From Clostridia bacterium (GTDB lineage: Bacteria > Bacillota > Clostridia > TANB77 > CAG-508): DNA of 64,000 nucleotides. The stretch spans positions 1 through 64,000 of the forward strand of contig CAADUZ010000007.1 in assembly GCA_900752335.1 (NCBI GenBank), written 5' to 3'. Under the pieces are notes generated by a model that saw only the letters and a program-made list of their open reading frames with translations, was not told the origin of the DNA and did no database searches. The translations under genes were made by a program, and so were the position numbers. Below, one piece after another: positions 42,392-50,952 of the stretch. How positions within the stretch are numbered: position 1 is the first letter of the stretch; each line of letters starts with the position of its first letter.

Positions 42392-43061
42392 ACCCACCTT
42401 TTTTATCATCTCTTATTATATTGCCTTTTTCGATTTGAATAACCCTTTTCTTCATCTTATCCACAATATCTTTAGCATGTGTTGCAACAACAACGGTCGT
42501 GCCTCTTCCATTTATATCATTAAGCAAACTCATAATTTCCCATGCTGTATCTGGGTCTAGGTTTCCAGTTGGCTCGTCCGCAATTATCATAGATGGATTA
42601 TTAACCAAAGCTCTAGCTAGAGCCACTCTTTGTTGCTCTCCACCAGATAATTCATTTGGATATACTTTTGCCTTATCACTTAAACCAACCAAAGATAAAA
42701 CCATAGGTACTTGTCTTCTTATGTGCTTTGGTGTAGCTCTTACAATATACATTGCATATGCAACATTGTCGTAAACAGTTCTATCTGGCAACAACCTGAA
42801 ATCTTGGAAAACAACCCCCATACTTCTCCTTAAAAAGGGAACTCTTTTTGGTTTTAAATATGTTGTATCTTTACCATTTATAATAATATGACCAGAAGTT
42901 GGCTCTTCCTCTTTTAAAATAAGTTTAATTAATGTAGACTTACCAGAACCAGAACTTCCTACTAAAAACGCAAACTCGCCCTTGTCTATCTTGAAATTTG
43001 CATTATGAACAGCCTCTGTTCCCGTATCATATTTCTTGCTTACATTTCTAAACTCAATCAT
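42375..43061 (-). CDS. ftsE: Cell division ATP-binding protein FtsE
   Basis: 228 residues. GSSGSGKSTLIKLIL is Walker A, LSGGEQQRVALARALVNNPS the ABC signature, IIADEPTGNLDPDT Walker B with the D-loop, and VVVATHAKDIVDKM the switch His. The N-terminal RNVSKKYDTGTEAVHNANF is typical FtsE. It powers FtsX and thereby the septal peptidoglycan hydrolases encoded next to it. It is the first gene of the ftsEX-M23-M23-ctpA run. Confidence 0.97.
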   Translation of the reverse strand: MIEFRNVSKKYDTGTEAVHNANFKIDKGEFAFLVGSSGSGKSTLIKLILKEEEPTSGHIIINGKDTTYLKPKRVPFLRRSMGVVFQDFRLLPDRTVYDNVAYAMYIVRATPKHIRRQVPMVLSLVGLSDKAKVYPNELSGGEQQRVALARALVNNPSMIIADEPTGNLDPDTAWEIMSLLNDINGRGTTVVVATHAKDIVDKMKKRVIQIEKGNIIRDDKKGGYDSEV

Positions 43062-43144
43062 AATAATCTCCTTGTCACTTTCGTACTAATTTACTTCTAT
43101 ATCATAACAATAAAAATAAATATTTGCAATACTTTTTCACACAA

Positions 43145-43188
43145 AAAACAACATAAATTTTTCTTTTAAAAATAATTTATGTTGTTTT
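43145..43188 (-). terminator. Terminator between transketolase and ftsE
   Basis: AAAACAACATAAAT (43145-43158) pairs perfectly with ATTTATGTTGTTTT (43175-43188), with A- and T-rich flanks that allow termination in both directions. Confidence 0.75.
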
Positions 43189-43283
43189 TATTACACCTAT
43201 CTTTCTTTTACTCGTTTTTTGTTTTATTTTCGCATCATTGTCAATTTTTGTTATTTTTTCTTACTATAACTTTCTTTTTTAAT

Positions 43284-43337
43284 CTGTCCCAAAAGGTGAC
43301 AAAAGTGGCACTTTAGTGACAGGCACCAGAGTGACAC
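43284..43337 (+). repeat. Dispersed palindromic repeat, family A copy 2
   Basis: This copy has CTGTC (43284-43288) and GACAG (43318-43322) arms around GGTGACAAAAGTGGCAC, then CACCAGAGTGACA. It matches 19281-19336 (in reverse) over about 54 bp. It lies 8 nt past the transketolase stop. Confidence 0.75.
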
Positions 43338-43344
43338 TTTTAAT

Positions 43345-44283
43345 TTAATTAAGTACCTTATTTATAATTGCCATACTGTCAATTTTATAATATTTTAAAA
43401 GTTCTTCTGCTTTTCCACTTTCTCCAAATGTGTCCATGATTCCCATTCTTTCTACTTTACATGGATATTCTTCTGCTAATACTTCGCATACACTGCTTCC
43501 AAGTCCACCTATTATATTATGGTCTTCTACTGTTATTATTCTTTTAGTTTCTTTTGCACATTTTACTATCATTTCTTTATCTATTGGTTTTATTGTGTGG
43601 AAGTCTATCACTCTTACATTTATTCCTTTTTGCTTTAATATTTCTTGTGCTTTTATTGCTTCTGACACAGTTACCCCTGTTGCAAAAATAGATGCGTCTG
43701 TGCCTTCTCCTATTTGTACTGCTTTTCCTATTTCGAATCTGTTTATTTCATCTACTGGTTCATATATTATTGGAGTTGCTAATCTGCACAATCTTAAGTA
43801 TACTGGTCCTTTTATTTTTGATATTTCTCTTACTGCCCATCTGGTTTGAGTATCGTCCGAAGTACACATTACTGTCATGTTTGGCAAGCTTCTCATTAAG
43901 CTTAAGTCTTCTAACATTTGGTGTGTGGCTCCATCTTCTCCAACAGTTATTCCAGCATGTGTAGCACATATTTTTACGTTTAGTTTTGGATATGCTATAC
44001 TGTTTCGTATTTGTTCATATGCTCTTCCTGCCGCAAATACTGCAAATGTACTTGCATATGGTATTTTTCCAAATGTTGATAGTCCTGCAGCTATTCCCAT
44101 AAGGTTTTGTTCTGCTATTCCTACATTTATAAATCTATCTGGGAACTTTTTTGCAAATATTTCTGTTTTTGTTGCTGTTGATAAGTCTGCATCAAGTACC
44201 ACAATATTTTTGTTTTCTTCTCCTAGCCTTGCAAGTTCTTCGCCATAGCTTTGTCTTGTGGCTATTTTTATCTTTTCATTCAT
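43345..44283 (-). CDS. Transketolase, C-terminal subunit
   Basis: 312 residues covering the pyrimidine-binding and C-terminal domains. SYGEELARLGEENKNIVVLD, FPDRFINVGIAEQNLMGIAA and HAGITVGEDGATHQMLEDLS are the usual motifs of the split transketolase of Clostridia. It pairs with the N-terminal subunit encoded 18 nt upstream to transfer two-carbon units between sugar phosphates in the pentose phosphate pathway, with thiamine diphosphate as cofactor. Confidence 0.94.
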   Translation of the reverse strand: MNEKIKIATRQSYGEELARLGEENKNIVVLDADLSTATKTEIFAKKFPDRFINVGIAEQNLMGIAAGLSTFGKIPYASTFAVFAAGRAYEQIRNSIAYPKLNVKICATHAGITVGEDGATHQMLEDLSLMRSLPNMTVMCTSDDTQTRWAVREISKIKGPVYLRLCRLATPIIYEPVDEINRFEIGKAVQIGEGTDASIFATGVTVSEAIKAQEILKQKGINVRVIDFHTIKPIDKEMIVKCAKETKRIITVEDHNIIGGLGSSVCEVLAEEYPCKVERMGIMDTFGESGKAEELLKYYKIDSMAIINKVLN

Positions 44284-44301
44284 GGTCCATCTCTTCCTTT
44301 C

Positions 44302-45138
44302 TTATATTTCTAACATTGATTTATTTAACTCTTCTATCGCCAAATTATATTCTTCCTCATTTGGCGCTTTTCCATGCCATGAAGCATTATTTTCCATAAA
44401 TGAAATACCTTTTCCTTTTACTGTTTTTGCTATAATTGCTGTGGGTTTTCCTTTTGTTTGTTTTGCTGTTGTAATTGCATCTATAATTTCGTCAATATTA
44501 TGTCCATTTATATTAACCACATTAAAGCCAAAACTTAAAAGTTTTTCAGTTATATTGCTCATTCCGCCTACTTTTTCTATTTCTCCATCTATTTGCAAAT
44601 TATTGTTGTCAAGAATAACACAAAGATTATCCAATTTATTTTTACTTGCTGCTGTTAAAGCCTCCCACACTTGACCTTCTTCTATCTCTCCATCACCTAA
44701 TATGCAATAAATTTTACAACCTGCTTTATCCATTTTGGATGCAAGTGCCATTCCAACTCCTGCTGATAAACCTTGCCCCAACGAACCTGTTGTCATGTCC
44801 ACCCCAGGAATATTTTTCATGTCTGGGTGTCCTTGTAATTTGCTTCCTATTTTTCTAAAGTTTTTCAATTCTTCTTTAGGAAAATATCCTTTTTCTGCAA
44901 GTACAGCATATAGTGCTGGCGAAGCATGCCCTTTTGAGAGAATAAGTCTATCTCTATTTGGATCTTCCGGCTTCTTCTCATCAATATTCATTTGGTTAAA
45001 ATATAATACTGTTAAGATATCTGCACATGATAGTGCTCCGCCCGGGTGGCCAGATTTTGCACTATACACTTCTTCTATTATGTCTTTTCTTACTTCTATT
45101 GCAATTTTCTTTAAAGCTTCTACATTTGTAATTTTCAT
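44302..45138 (-). CDS. Transketolase, N-terminal subunit
   Basis: 278 residues holding the diphosphate-binding domain. SAKSGHPGGALSCADILTVL binds thiamine diphosphate, and GDGEIEEGQVWEALTAASKN holds the GDG(x)nNN-type motif with LDNNNLQIDG. SLGQGLSAGVGMALASKMDK is also characteristic. It is the partner of the C-terminal half encoded next. The tkt pair is preceded by the UPF0182 gene. Confidence 0.94.
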   Translation of the reverse strand: MKITNVEALKKIAIEVRKDIIEEVYSAKSGHPGGALSCADILTVLYFNQMNIDEKKPEDPNRDRLILSKGHASPALYAVLAEKGYFPKEELKNFRKIGSKLQGHPDMKNIPGVDMTTGSLGQGLSAGVGMALASKMDKAGCKIYCILGDGEIEEGQVWEALTAASKNKLDNLCVILDNNNLQIDGEIEKVGGMSNITEKLLSFGFNVVNINGHNIDEIIDAITTAKQTKGKPTAIIAKTVKGKGISFMENNASWHGKAPNEEEYNLAIEELNKSMLEI

Positions 45139-45190
45139 TTTTTATCCTTTCCTGCTTTATATAAGCAAATATAAAGATTTTTCTAGTAAC

Positions 45191-48055
45191 TTATTCTATA
45201 ACTGCATTCGCCATAATATTGGTATCATTTATACTTTCGTTTGCAATTTCATTTTGCTCTTCTTTTCTTTCCTCTTCAACTAATTTTTCTAATCTATCAA
45301 TTAAGTCTTGAAGTCGTTGTATATCTTTTCCCATCATTTCAAAGTCCGAATTAGAAGTTGATTCTTTTAAATTTCCATTTGCTTTTATTATTGCATCTAT
45401 CAAATCGTCTACATTATCTGGATTTTCCACTTCAATATTCACTGCGTATTGTGATACAAGGTTTTGTAAAGCTTCTTCTAAATCATTTCCTATTGCTAAT
45501 TTGTTTCCAGAAGCTACAATTACTTTTTTAAGTGTAGGCACAGAATCTTCTTCATTTATATACTCTTGATATACAGGCTCTACATATAAAAGTGTATTAT
45601 TTAATGGTACTATAATCATATTTTTTGTAATTCTTGTTCCTGTTACATTTAGAGCTTCTATTTCATTTGATATTTCTTCGTCTTGCTCTATTTGAGTGTC
45701 TAATTGCATTGGTCCTAATATGTTGCTATCCGCTTCAAATTTATATATTGTAAGCTTTGGCTGTCCATTTTCATATGTTCCAACAGTATATGATATTATA
45801 TTTTGCTTCTCATTTGATGTAAATGGTAATACTAAACCTAGTTTACTTTCGTCCGATTCTATTGTATCAACCATTGTATAATATGGCTCTATTGTTGTAC
45901 CAGTTTTTGTAGATACTCTTCCTGTGTTATGTGTTGCTATATCCCATACGTCATCTCCTCTGTATAATACGTCCGGTTGAATATCATGATATCTTTTTAT
46001 AATATCTGATTGTATATTATATAAAAATTCTGGATATATGAACTGGCTACTTATGTCGCTTGGTATATTTTCTTCTACAAATAAATCTGGATATATCTTT
46101 TTATATGCCATTGCTATTGGGTCTGTTTCGTCTGTTATATAAAAGCTTATATTGCCATTATATGCATTTATTAATACTTTTACAGAATTTCGTATATAAT
46201 TTAATTCTAGTTTAGTTAAAGTGTCTAGCTGCAATGTTGTTTTTTGCGAATATGGATAATTGTTTGAAGTTGTATATGCATCAAGTACCCATATAAGTTC
46301 TCCTGCGTCATTTACTACCATGTATGGTTCTTCGTCATATAATAGATATGGCATTAAAGTTTTTGCTCTTTCTATTATATTTCTATTGGTTAAAATTTTA
46401 CTATCACTATTTACATTTGCTGAAAATGCTAAATTTAAATCTCCTTCTTTTATTCCAAGTATAAATCTATCTATAAAGTTTAGGCTTAATCCAGCATCTC
46501 CTTCATATACATTTTCTGCATTTTCTGTGCTTGAAACTGGGTAATCAAATTCACTTCTGTTTTTGCTGTTTGTTACAATATTGTTATTTGTTTGAAGTCC
46601 AAAATATATTCTTGGTTCTGAAACTGTTACTATATCTTTACTAGAAGCTTCATATCCCTTTTGCAATTTTACAAAATTTCCATTTGCATCTGTTTTTGTT
46701 GCATCAGTTATAACTACACCATATCCATGTGTGTATTCATATGTTTGATTATTGTATGTTCCGTTTGCATTTGATATTTCCCTTGGAGATACATATACTA
46801 AATTCTGCTTTCCATTTACTCTATAACTTGCTATTTTAGCTGTATCATATGTATAATATCCCTTTTCAGTTTGAACTGTATTTAAATCTTTTAATAGATT
46901 TTCTTCGTCTACAATTACTATATTGCTTATTGTATTAGATAATTCTGTTAAATTATCCTCTGTAATTGTTTCTCCTCCATTTTCTATTGTATATACTTCT
47001 GAATTTATGTCATATCCTTCTTTTGTATATTCTATGTTATATCGTATATTTTGCTCTTCTTTATCAAGTTCATTTGGATTAACAAATATAAGTTGGAATA
47101 ATGCCATTATTATTAATAAAATAATTAAATATGCTGGCACTACTAATATCCACATTATAACTTTTTTTGTTTTGCCTTGGTTAAATGCTCTTATTGCCAT
47201 AAATACAGATAGTATTATAAGTATTGGCAATATTCTGTAACCCCATAGTTTTATGGTCGTGTCTGTAACACCGGCACCATAAATAGAATAGGTTGTATCT
47301 TCTTGTAAATTCAAAAATTTGTCAAAGCCTATATTTAGTGTGCTTAATAGTACAAATCCTGCAACTAGTATTGCAAGTAATTTTATATTAGTAAGTAATT
47401 GTTTTAATAATTTACTCTTTTTTAAAGTTTCTCTATCTACGCCATCAAAACAAATATTAAATACTGCTATATAGTATATAACTGTGTAAATTGTAAGACC
47501 TATAACTAATAATATTGCATACACAAATAGGGTTTCAATAAATGGTTTTTGGAACATGAAAAATCCTATATCAAGTCCAAATACCGGGTCTGTTCTTCCA
47601 AACCATGTGCTATTAGAAAACAGCATATATTGGTTTAGTATCACTTCTGTTGTAATTGCACTTACTATAACAGATAAAATAAGTGATACTGATTTATTTG
47701 GAAGCTTTGGCATTGTTCTTTTTTCCGATTCAAAGAATGGTTTTAAAGCATTTTTTATTCTGTTATTGTTTATATATATAATGCAAAATAGTAAAACAAA
47801 GTTAATTGCAAATGCTATTGCAGTGTAATTAACATTTTGCCAAAATATGCTTACGTATTGTTCACCTATTTCTAATACTTCTAGGTATTCTCCCCTATAA
47901 ATTATATAGCCTACAATGGCTACAAGTAATATAAATAGTAAAACTATATACATTCTTGCTCTGCTTTTTTTAGGTGCTTTTTCTTGCTTAATCTCGTTTT
48001 TTATCTCTTTTTCATTAGATGTCTCCACAGTGCTTTTTATATTTTTTTCGCTCAT
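45191..48055 (-). CDS. UPF0182 family membrane protein
   Basis: 954 residues, normal for the family. About seven helices in the first 300 residues include YIVLLFILLVAIVGYIIY and FMFQKPFIETLFVYAILLVI. The large outer domain follows (NTVQTEKGYYTYDTAKI, DITYFQ-like segments, IYFGLQTNNNIVTNS, DIQPDVLYRGDDVWDIA). The tail is Glu/Asn-rich. The role of UPF0182 proteins is unknown. It lies between ftsY and the transketolase pair and is probably co-transcribed with ftsY (15 nt gap). Confidence 0.9.
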   Translation of the reverse strand: MSEKNIKSTVETSNEKEIKNEIKQEKAPKKSRARMYIVLLFILLVAIVGYIIYRGEYLEVLEIGEQYVSIFWQNVNYTAIAFAINFVLLFCIIYINNNRIKNALKPFFESEKRTMPKLPNKSVSLILSVIVSAITTEVILNQYMLFSNSTWFGRTDPVFGLDIGFFMFQKPFIETLFVYAILLVIGLTIYTVIYYIAVFNICFDGVDRETLKKSKLLKQLLTNIKLLAILVAGFVLLSTLNIGFDKFLNLQEDTTYSIYGAGVTDTTIKLWGYRILPILIILSVFMAIRAFNQGKTKKVIMWILVVPAYLIILLIIMALFQLIFVNPNELDKEEQNIRYNIEYTKEGYDINSEVYTIENGGETITEDNLTELSNTISNIVIVDEENLLKDLNTVQTEKGYYTYDTAKIASYRVNGKQNLVYVSPREISNANGTYNNQTYEYTHGYGVVITDATKTDANGNFVKLQKGYEASSKDIVTVSEPRIYFGLQTNNNIVTNSKNRSEFDYPVSSTENAENVYEGDAGLSLNFIDRFILGIKEGDLNLAFSANVNSDSKILTNRNIIERAKTLMPYLLYDEEPYMVVNDAGELIWVLDAYTTSNNYPYSQKTTLQLDTLTKLELNYIRNSVKVLINAYNGNISFYITDETDPIAMAYKKIYPDLFVEENIPSDISSQFIYPEFLYNIQSDIIKRYHDIQPDVLYRGDDVWDIATHNTGRVSTKTGTTIEPYYTMVDTIESDESKLGLVLPFTSNEKQNIISYTVGTYENGQPKLTIYKFEADSNILGPMQLDTQIEQDEEISNEIEALNVTGTRITKNMIIVPLNNTLLYVEPVYQEYINEEDSVPTLKKVIVASGNKLAIGNDLEEALQNLVSQYAVNIEVENPDNVDDLIDAIIKANGNLKESTSNSDFEMMGKDIQRLQDLIDRLEKLVEEERKEEQNEIANESINDTNIMANAVIE

Positions 48056-48070
48056 TTTTGCTCTCCTTTC

Positions 48071-48976
48071 CTATATTAGCGCCTTTACGAAGTCATCACT
48101 ATTAAATATTTCCATATCGTCTATTTGCTCTCCTATACCAATAAATTTTACTGGCATTTTATTTTCGTTTGCAATTCCTATTACTACGCCACCTTTGGCT
48201 GTTCCATCTAGTTTTGTAAGTACTAGTCCTGTTATATCAACAGTTTCTTTAAATGCTTTTACTTGGCTTATTGCATTTTGACCTGTTGTTGCATCTAATA
48301 CCATTAAAACTTCTTTTGAAGCATTTGGAAGCTCTTTGTCAATTACTCTCTTGATTTTAATAAGCTCGTCCATTAAATATTTTTTGTTGTGTAATCTTCC
48401 CGCTGTGTCACATATAAGAACGTCTGCATTTTTTTCTTTTGCCACTTTTATTGCATCAAATACTACAGAAGCTGGGTCTACACCTTCTTCTCTTTTTACT
48501 ATATCGCTGCCTGCTCTATTTGCCCAAATTTCTAGTTGTTCAACCGCTGCCGCTCTAAATGTATCTGCAGCTGCAATAACCACTTTTTTTCCATCTTTCT
48601 TTAATCTATTCGCAATTTTTCCTATTGAAGTAGTTTTTCCTACACCATTTACTCCAACTACTAAAATTACTGATGGTACAGTTTCTAAATGTAAGCTATT
48701 ATCCAATTCGTCAAAAATGTTTTTAATCTCTTCTCTTAATGCTTGCTTTACAGCTTCTGAATCTTCTATTTTTTCTTTTTTTATTCTACTTCTTAAATTT
48801 CCAATTATTTTAGTTGACGTTTCTACGCCTACGTCTGACATTATTAATATTTCTTCTAATTCTTCTAATAAGTCTTCATCTACTTTTCTAAAGCTACTAA
48901 AAACATTATTCATTTTTTCTTCAAATGAATTTTTAGTTTTGCTCAATCCTTGTTTCAATTTATCAAAAAAGCCCAT
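48071..48976 (-). CDS. ftsY: Signal recognition particle receptor FtsY
   Basis: 301 residues. NG domain only, without the long acidic A domain of E. coli. GVNGVGKTTSIGKIANRLKK is the P-loop, DTFRAAAVEQLEIWANRAGS follows, DTAGRLHNKKYLMDEL is G3, TKLDGTAKGGVVIGI is G4, and GIGEQIDDMEIF is G5. It docks ribosomes bound to SRP at the membrane. Its partner Ffh is encoded at 61162-62514 in this window. Confidence 0.96.
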   Translation of the reverse strand: MGFFDKLKQGLSKTKNSFEEKMNNVFSSFRKVDEDLLEELEEILIMSDVGVETSTKIIGNLRSRIKKEKIEDSEAVKQALREEIKNIFDELDNSLHLETVPSVILVVGVNGVGKTTSIGKIANRLKKDGKKVVIAAADTFRAAAVEQLEIWANRAGSDIVKREEGVDPASVVFDAIKVAKEKNADVLICDTAGRLHNKKYLMDELIKIKRVIDKELPNASKEVLMVLDATTGQNAISQVKAFKETVDITGLVLTKLDGTAKGGVVIGIANENKMPVKFIGIGEQIDDMEIFNSDDFVKALI

Positions 48977-49099
48977 TGTTTCCTCCCAAATTTGTTAGAA
49001 TTTTACATTAAATATTATATTATTTTTACAGGATTATGTCAATGTTTATTAATGGTTTATATGTTTTTAATTAATATGGGAAATATTTGGGAAATATAA

Positions 49100-49134
49100 A
49101 AAAATAAAGCAAGCAAGTTGTTAAAGCCTGCTTG
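49100..49134 (-). terminator. Terminator after tRNA-Thr
   Basis: On the minus strand CAAGCAGG pairs with CTTGCTTG (49134-49127 with 49117-49110, one G-U pair), followed by CTTTATTTTTTT. Confidence 0.75.
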
Positions 49135-49145
49135 TTTTTAATCTT

Positions 49146-49221
49146 TGGAGCCAACAGGCGGAATCGAACCGCCGACCTACAGGTTACGAATCTGTTGCTC
49201 TACCGACTGAGCTATGTTGGC
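49146..49221 (-). tRNA. tRNA-Thr(CGU)
   Basis: 76 nt with encoded CCA and discriminator T. The acceptor stem GCCAACA/TGTTGGC, D-stem GCTC/GAGC and T-stem GGCGG/CCGCC are all good. The loop TTCGTAA gives the anticodon CGT (49188-49186), which reads ACG. The anticodon stem ACAGA/CCTGT has an A-C mismatch at the base pair next to the loop, which is unusual. Confidence 0.93.
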
Positions 49222-49242
49222 ATAATATTCAATTTCAAAGAC

Positions 49243-49269
49243 AAAAAGTATAACGCTTATATACTTTTT
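49243..49269 (-). terminator. Terminator of the surface-protein gene
   Basis: AAAAAGTATA (49243-49252) pairs perfectly with TATACTTTTT (49260-49269), past the stop at 49302, with a T-run on the minus strand. Confidence 0.7.
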
Positions 49270-49301
49270 GCCTTTGATTTATATTTTCATATATTTTAGA
49301 T

Positions 49302-50930
49302 TTAGAAGTGTTTGCCTCTACCTCTTCTTGGTGTTTCTTCTGTATCTGTTGAAGTTAAAGAATAATCGCTATCTTCTAATTTTTCTCTTTTTCTTGACTT
49401 TTTTTCTTTTTTAGGTTCGTCTTCTTCATTTTTTTCTTCATTACTGTCATTTGTTAATAGGTCATTCTTCTCTTCTTTTGAAGAAAAATCAAAATTATAT
49501 GTATTTAATGGTGCAAATTCTTCTTCTGCTGCTTTTCTACGTTTTCTTACAACTACAATTATTATTATAAGTAGAATTAATATAGCTGCACCAATTCCAA
49601 TATACATGTACATGTCGTTGTCACTATTTTCGGCTGCTATAGCTTTAAATGCTTCGTCTATATTTACAACTATTTGGTATACTGTTGTTATATCTTCGTC
49701 ATCTGAACTTACAAGTATTGTTATAATGTTTTCTCCTGGTTTTAAGTTATTGTTTCCCACTATTTCAACATTTACATTTTCGTCTTCTGCATTTGCAACT
49801 ATATCAAGACTAGTTATGCTAGTATCTCCAATATTTAATGTGTATTCGTACACGTCACTACTAAATTCTGGTGATAGTACAAATCCTCCAACAGTTAATT
49901 CTGATAATTTAAGTCCTACTTCTTCTACTTTTGTTACATTTATTTTGTATGTTCTTACTGTACCATCTTCTGCTGTAACTTTTACGTTTACAGTATTTGT
50001 TCCAAGTAGAAGCCCATTATTTCCTGTAATTTCTACAGTAGCATTTTCGTCTTCAGCTTCAGCCTCTATTACTAAATTTTCTACGTCCCTTCCTATTGTC
50101 AAGCTATATTCAGTAATATCTGGGCTAAAGTCTGGCTCTAATTTATATTGCTCTACTGTTAAAGATTTTAAATTTTTAACATTTGATTTATCTTTATCGT
50201 CTTCTTCGTTTTTCTTGTCTTCGTCTTCATTCTTTTTATCTTCTTCTGCTGCTGCAGCTGGCTTTGTAGTTGTTAAATAACTGCTACTTACATATGCGGT
50301 TTGTCCGCCATATTTAATTCTGCTCCAGCCATCTCCTATACCTGTTCTTGTTACACTATCGCCTTTGTTTAGTGAACCTATTACACTACCATCTATAGGG
50401 CTATTTCTAACGTTTATTCCGTCATCTGTGGCATATACAGTTTCATTTACTGAACTAAAACTCATGCTTGGTGTTTCTTCTTTATCTCCACCATCGTCTG
50501 AATCTCCTCCTGAAGTGTTACCTCCTGAACTTCCGTCACCGCCTGACGAACTGCTTTTTGATTCAACTGTTACTTTTAACGTTTTATCTATTATTGTATT
50601 AGTTCTATCATAATCGGTTATATCGCCTTCTAATGTAAATGTTACAGTACCTGTTTTAGAAGCTTTATATGTTCCACTAAAAGATTCTGAAATATTACTT
50701 TTGTAATTATCAAGCTCTTCTGAATATGCAATTTGTGAACCATTAGCATATAGTTTTAATTTCCATTGTGCTGCATTAATGTTCACCGTAACTTTTATTG
50801 TATCTCCTACATTCACTTTTGTTTTGTTTGAAGTCATACTTACACTTGCCGCCTGTGAATTATTACTCATTATAAATAGTCCGATTGTTAATATAATAAT
50901 AAATATTAATGATTTTATTACTTTCTTCAT
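49302..50930 (-). CDS. Multi-domain surface protein (Ig-like, SH3b, two cadherin-like domains, membrane anchor)
   Basis: 542 residues from the ATG at 50930. The signal peptide (IKSLIFIIILTIGLFIMSNN) ends at SQAAS. Next come an Ig-like domain (TSNKTKVNVGDTIKVTVNIN), a Gly/Ser linker, an SH3b domain (GINVRNSPIDGSVIGSL), and two cadherin-like beta sandwiches (FSPDITEYSLTIGRDVENLV; FSSDVYEYTLNIGDTSITSL). A membrane helix (MYIGIGAAILILLIIIIVVV) and a long charged cytoplasmic tail follow. It is a plausible anchor or sensor at the wall, co-transcribed with the dockerin hydrolase upstream. No cohesin was recognised. Confidence 0.85.
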   Translation of the reverse strand: MKKVIKSLIFIIILTIGLFIMSNNSQAASVSMTSNKTKVNVGDTIKVTVNINAAQWKLKLYANGSQIAYSEELDNYKSNISESFSGTYKASKTGTVTFTLEGDITDYDRTNTIIDKTLKVTVESKSSSSGGDGSSGGNTSGGDSDDGGDKEETPSMSFSSVNETVYATDDGINVRNSPIDGSVIGSLNKGDSVTRTGIGDGWSRIKYGGQTAYVSSSYLTTTKPAAAAEEDKKNEDEDKKNEEDDKDKSNVKNLKSLTVEQYKLEPDFSPDITEYSLTIGRDVENLVIEAEAEDENATVEITGNNGLLLGTNTVNVKVTAEDGTVRTYKINVTKVEEVGLKLSELTVGGFVLSPEFSSDVYEYTLNIGDTSITSLDIVANAEDENVNVEIVGNNNLKPGENIITILVSSDDEDITTVYQIVVNIDEAFKAIAAENSDNDMYMYIGIGAAILILLIIIIVVVRKRRKAAEEEFAPLNTYNFDFSSKEEKNDLLTNDSNEEKNEEDEPKKEKKSRKREKLEDSDYSLTSTDTEETPRRGRGKHF

Positions 50931-50952
50931 ACATGTTCCTCTCATTCTTATT

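Noticed and set aside
49302..50930. Cohesin domain in the anchor protein
   Set aside because: The first domain is an Ig-like sandwich. I could not see the cohesin pattern, so docking of the neighbour's dockerin to it is only a question.
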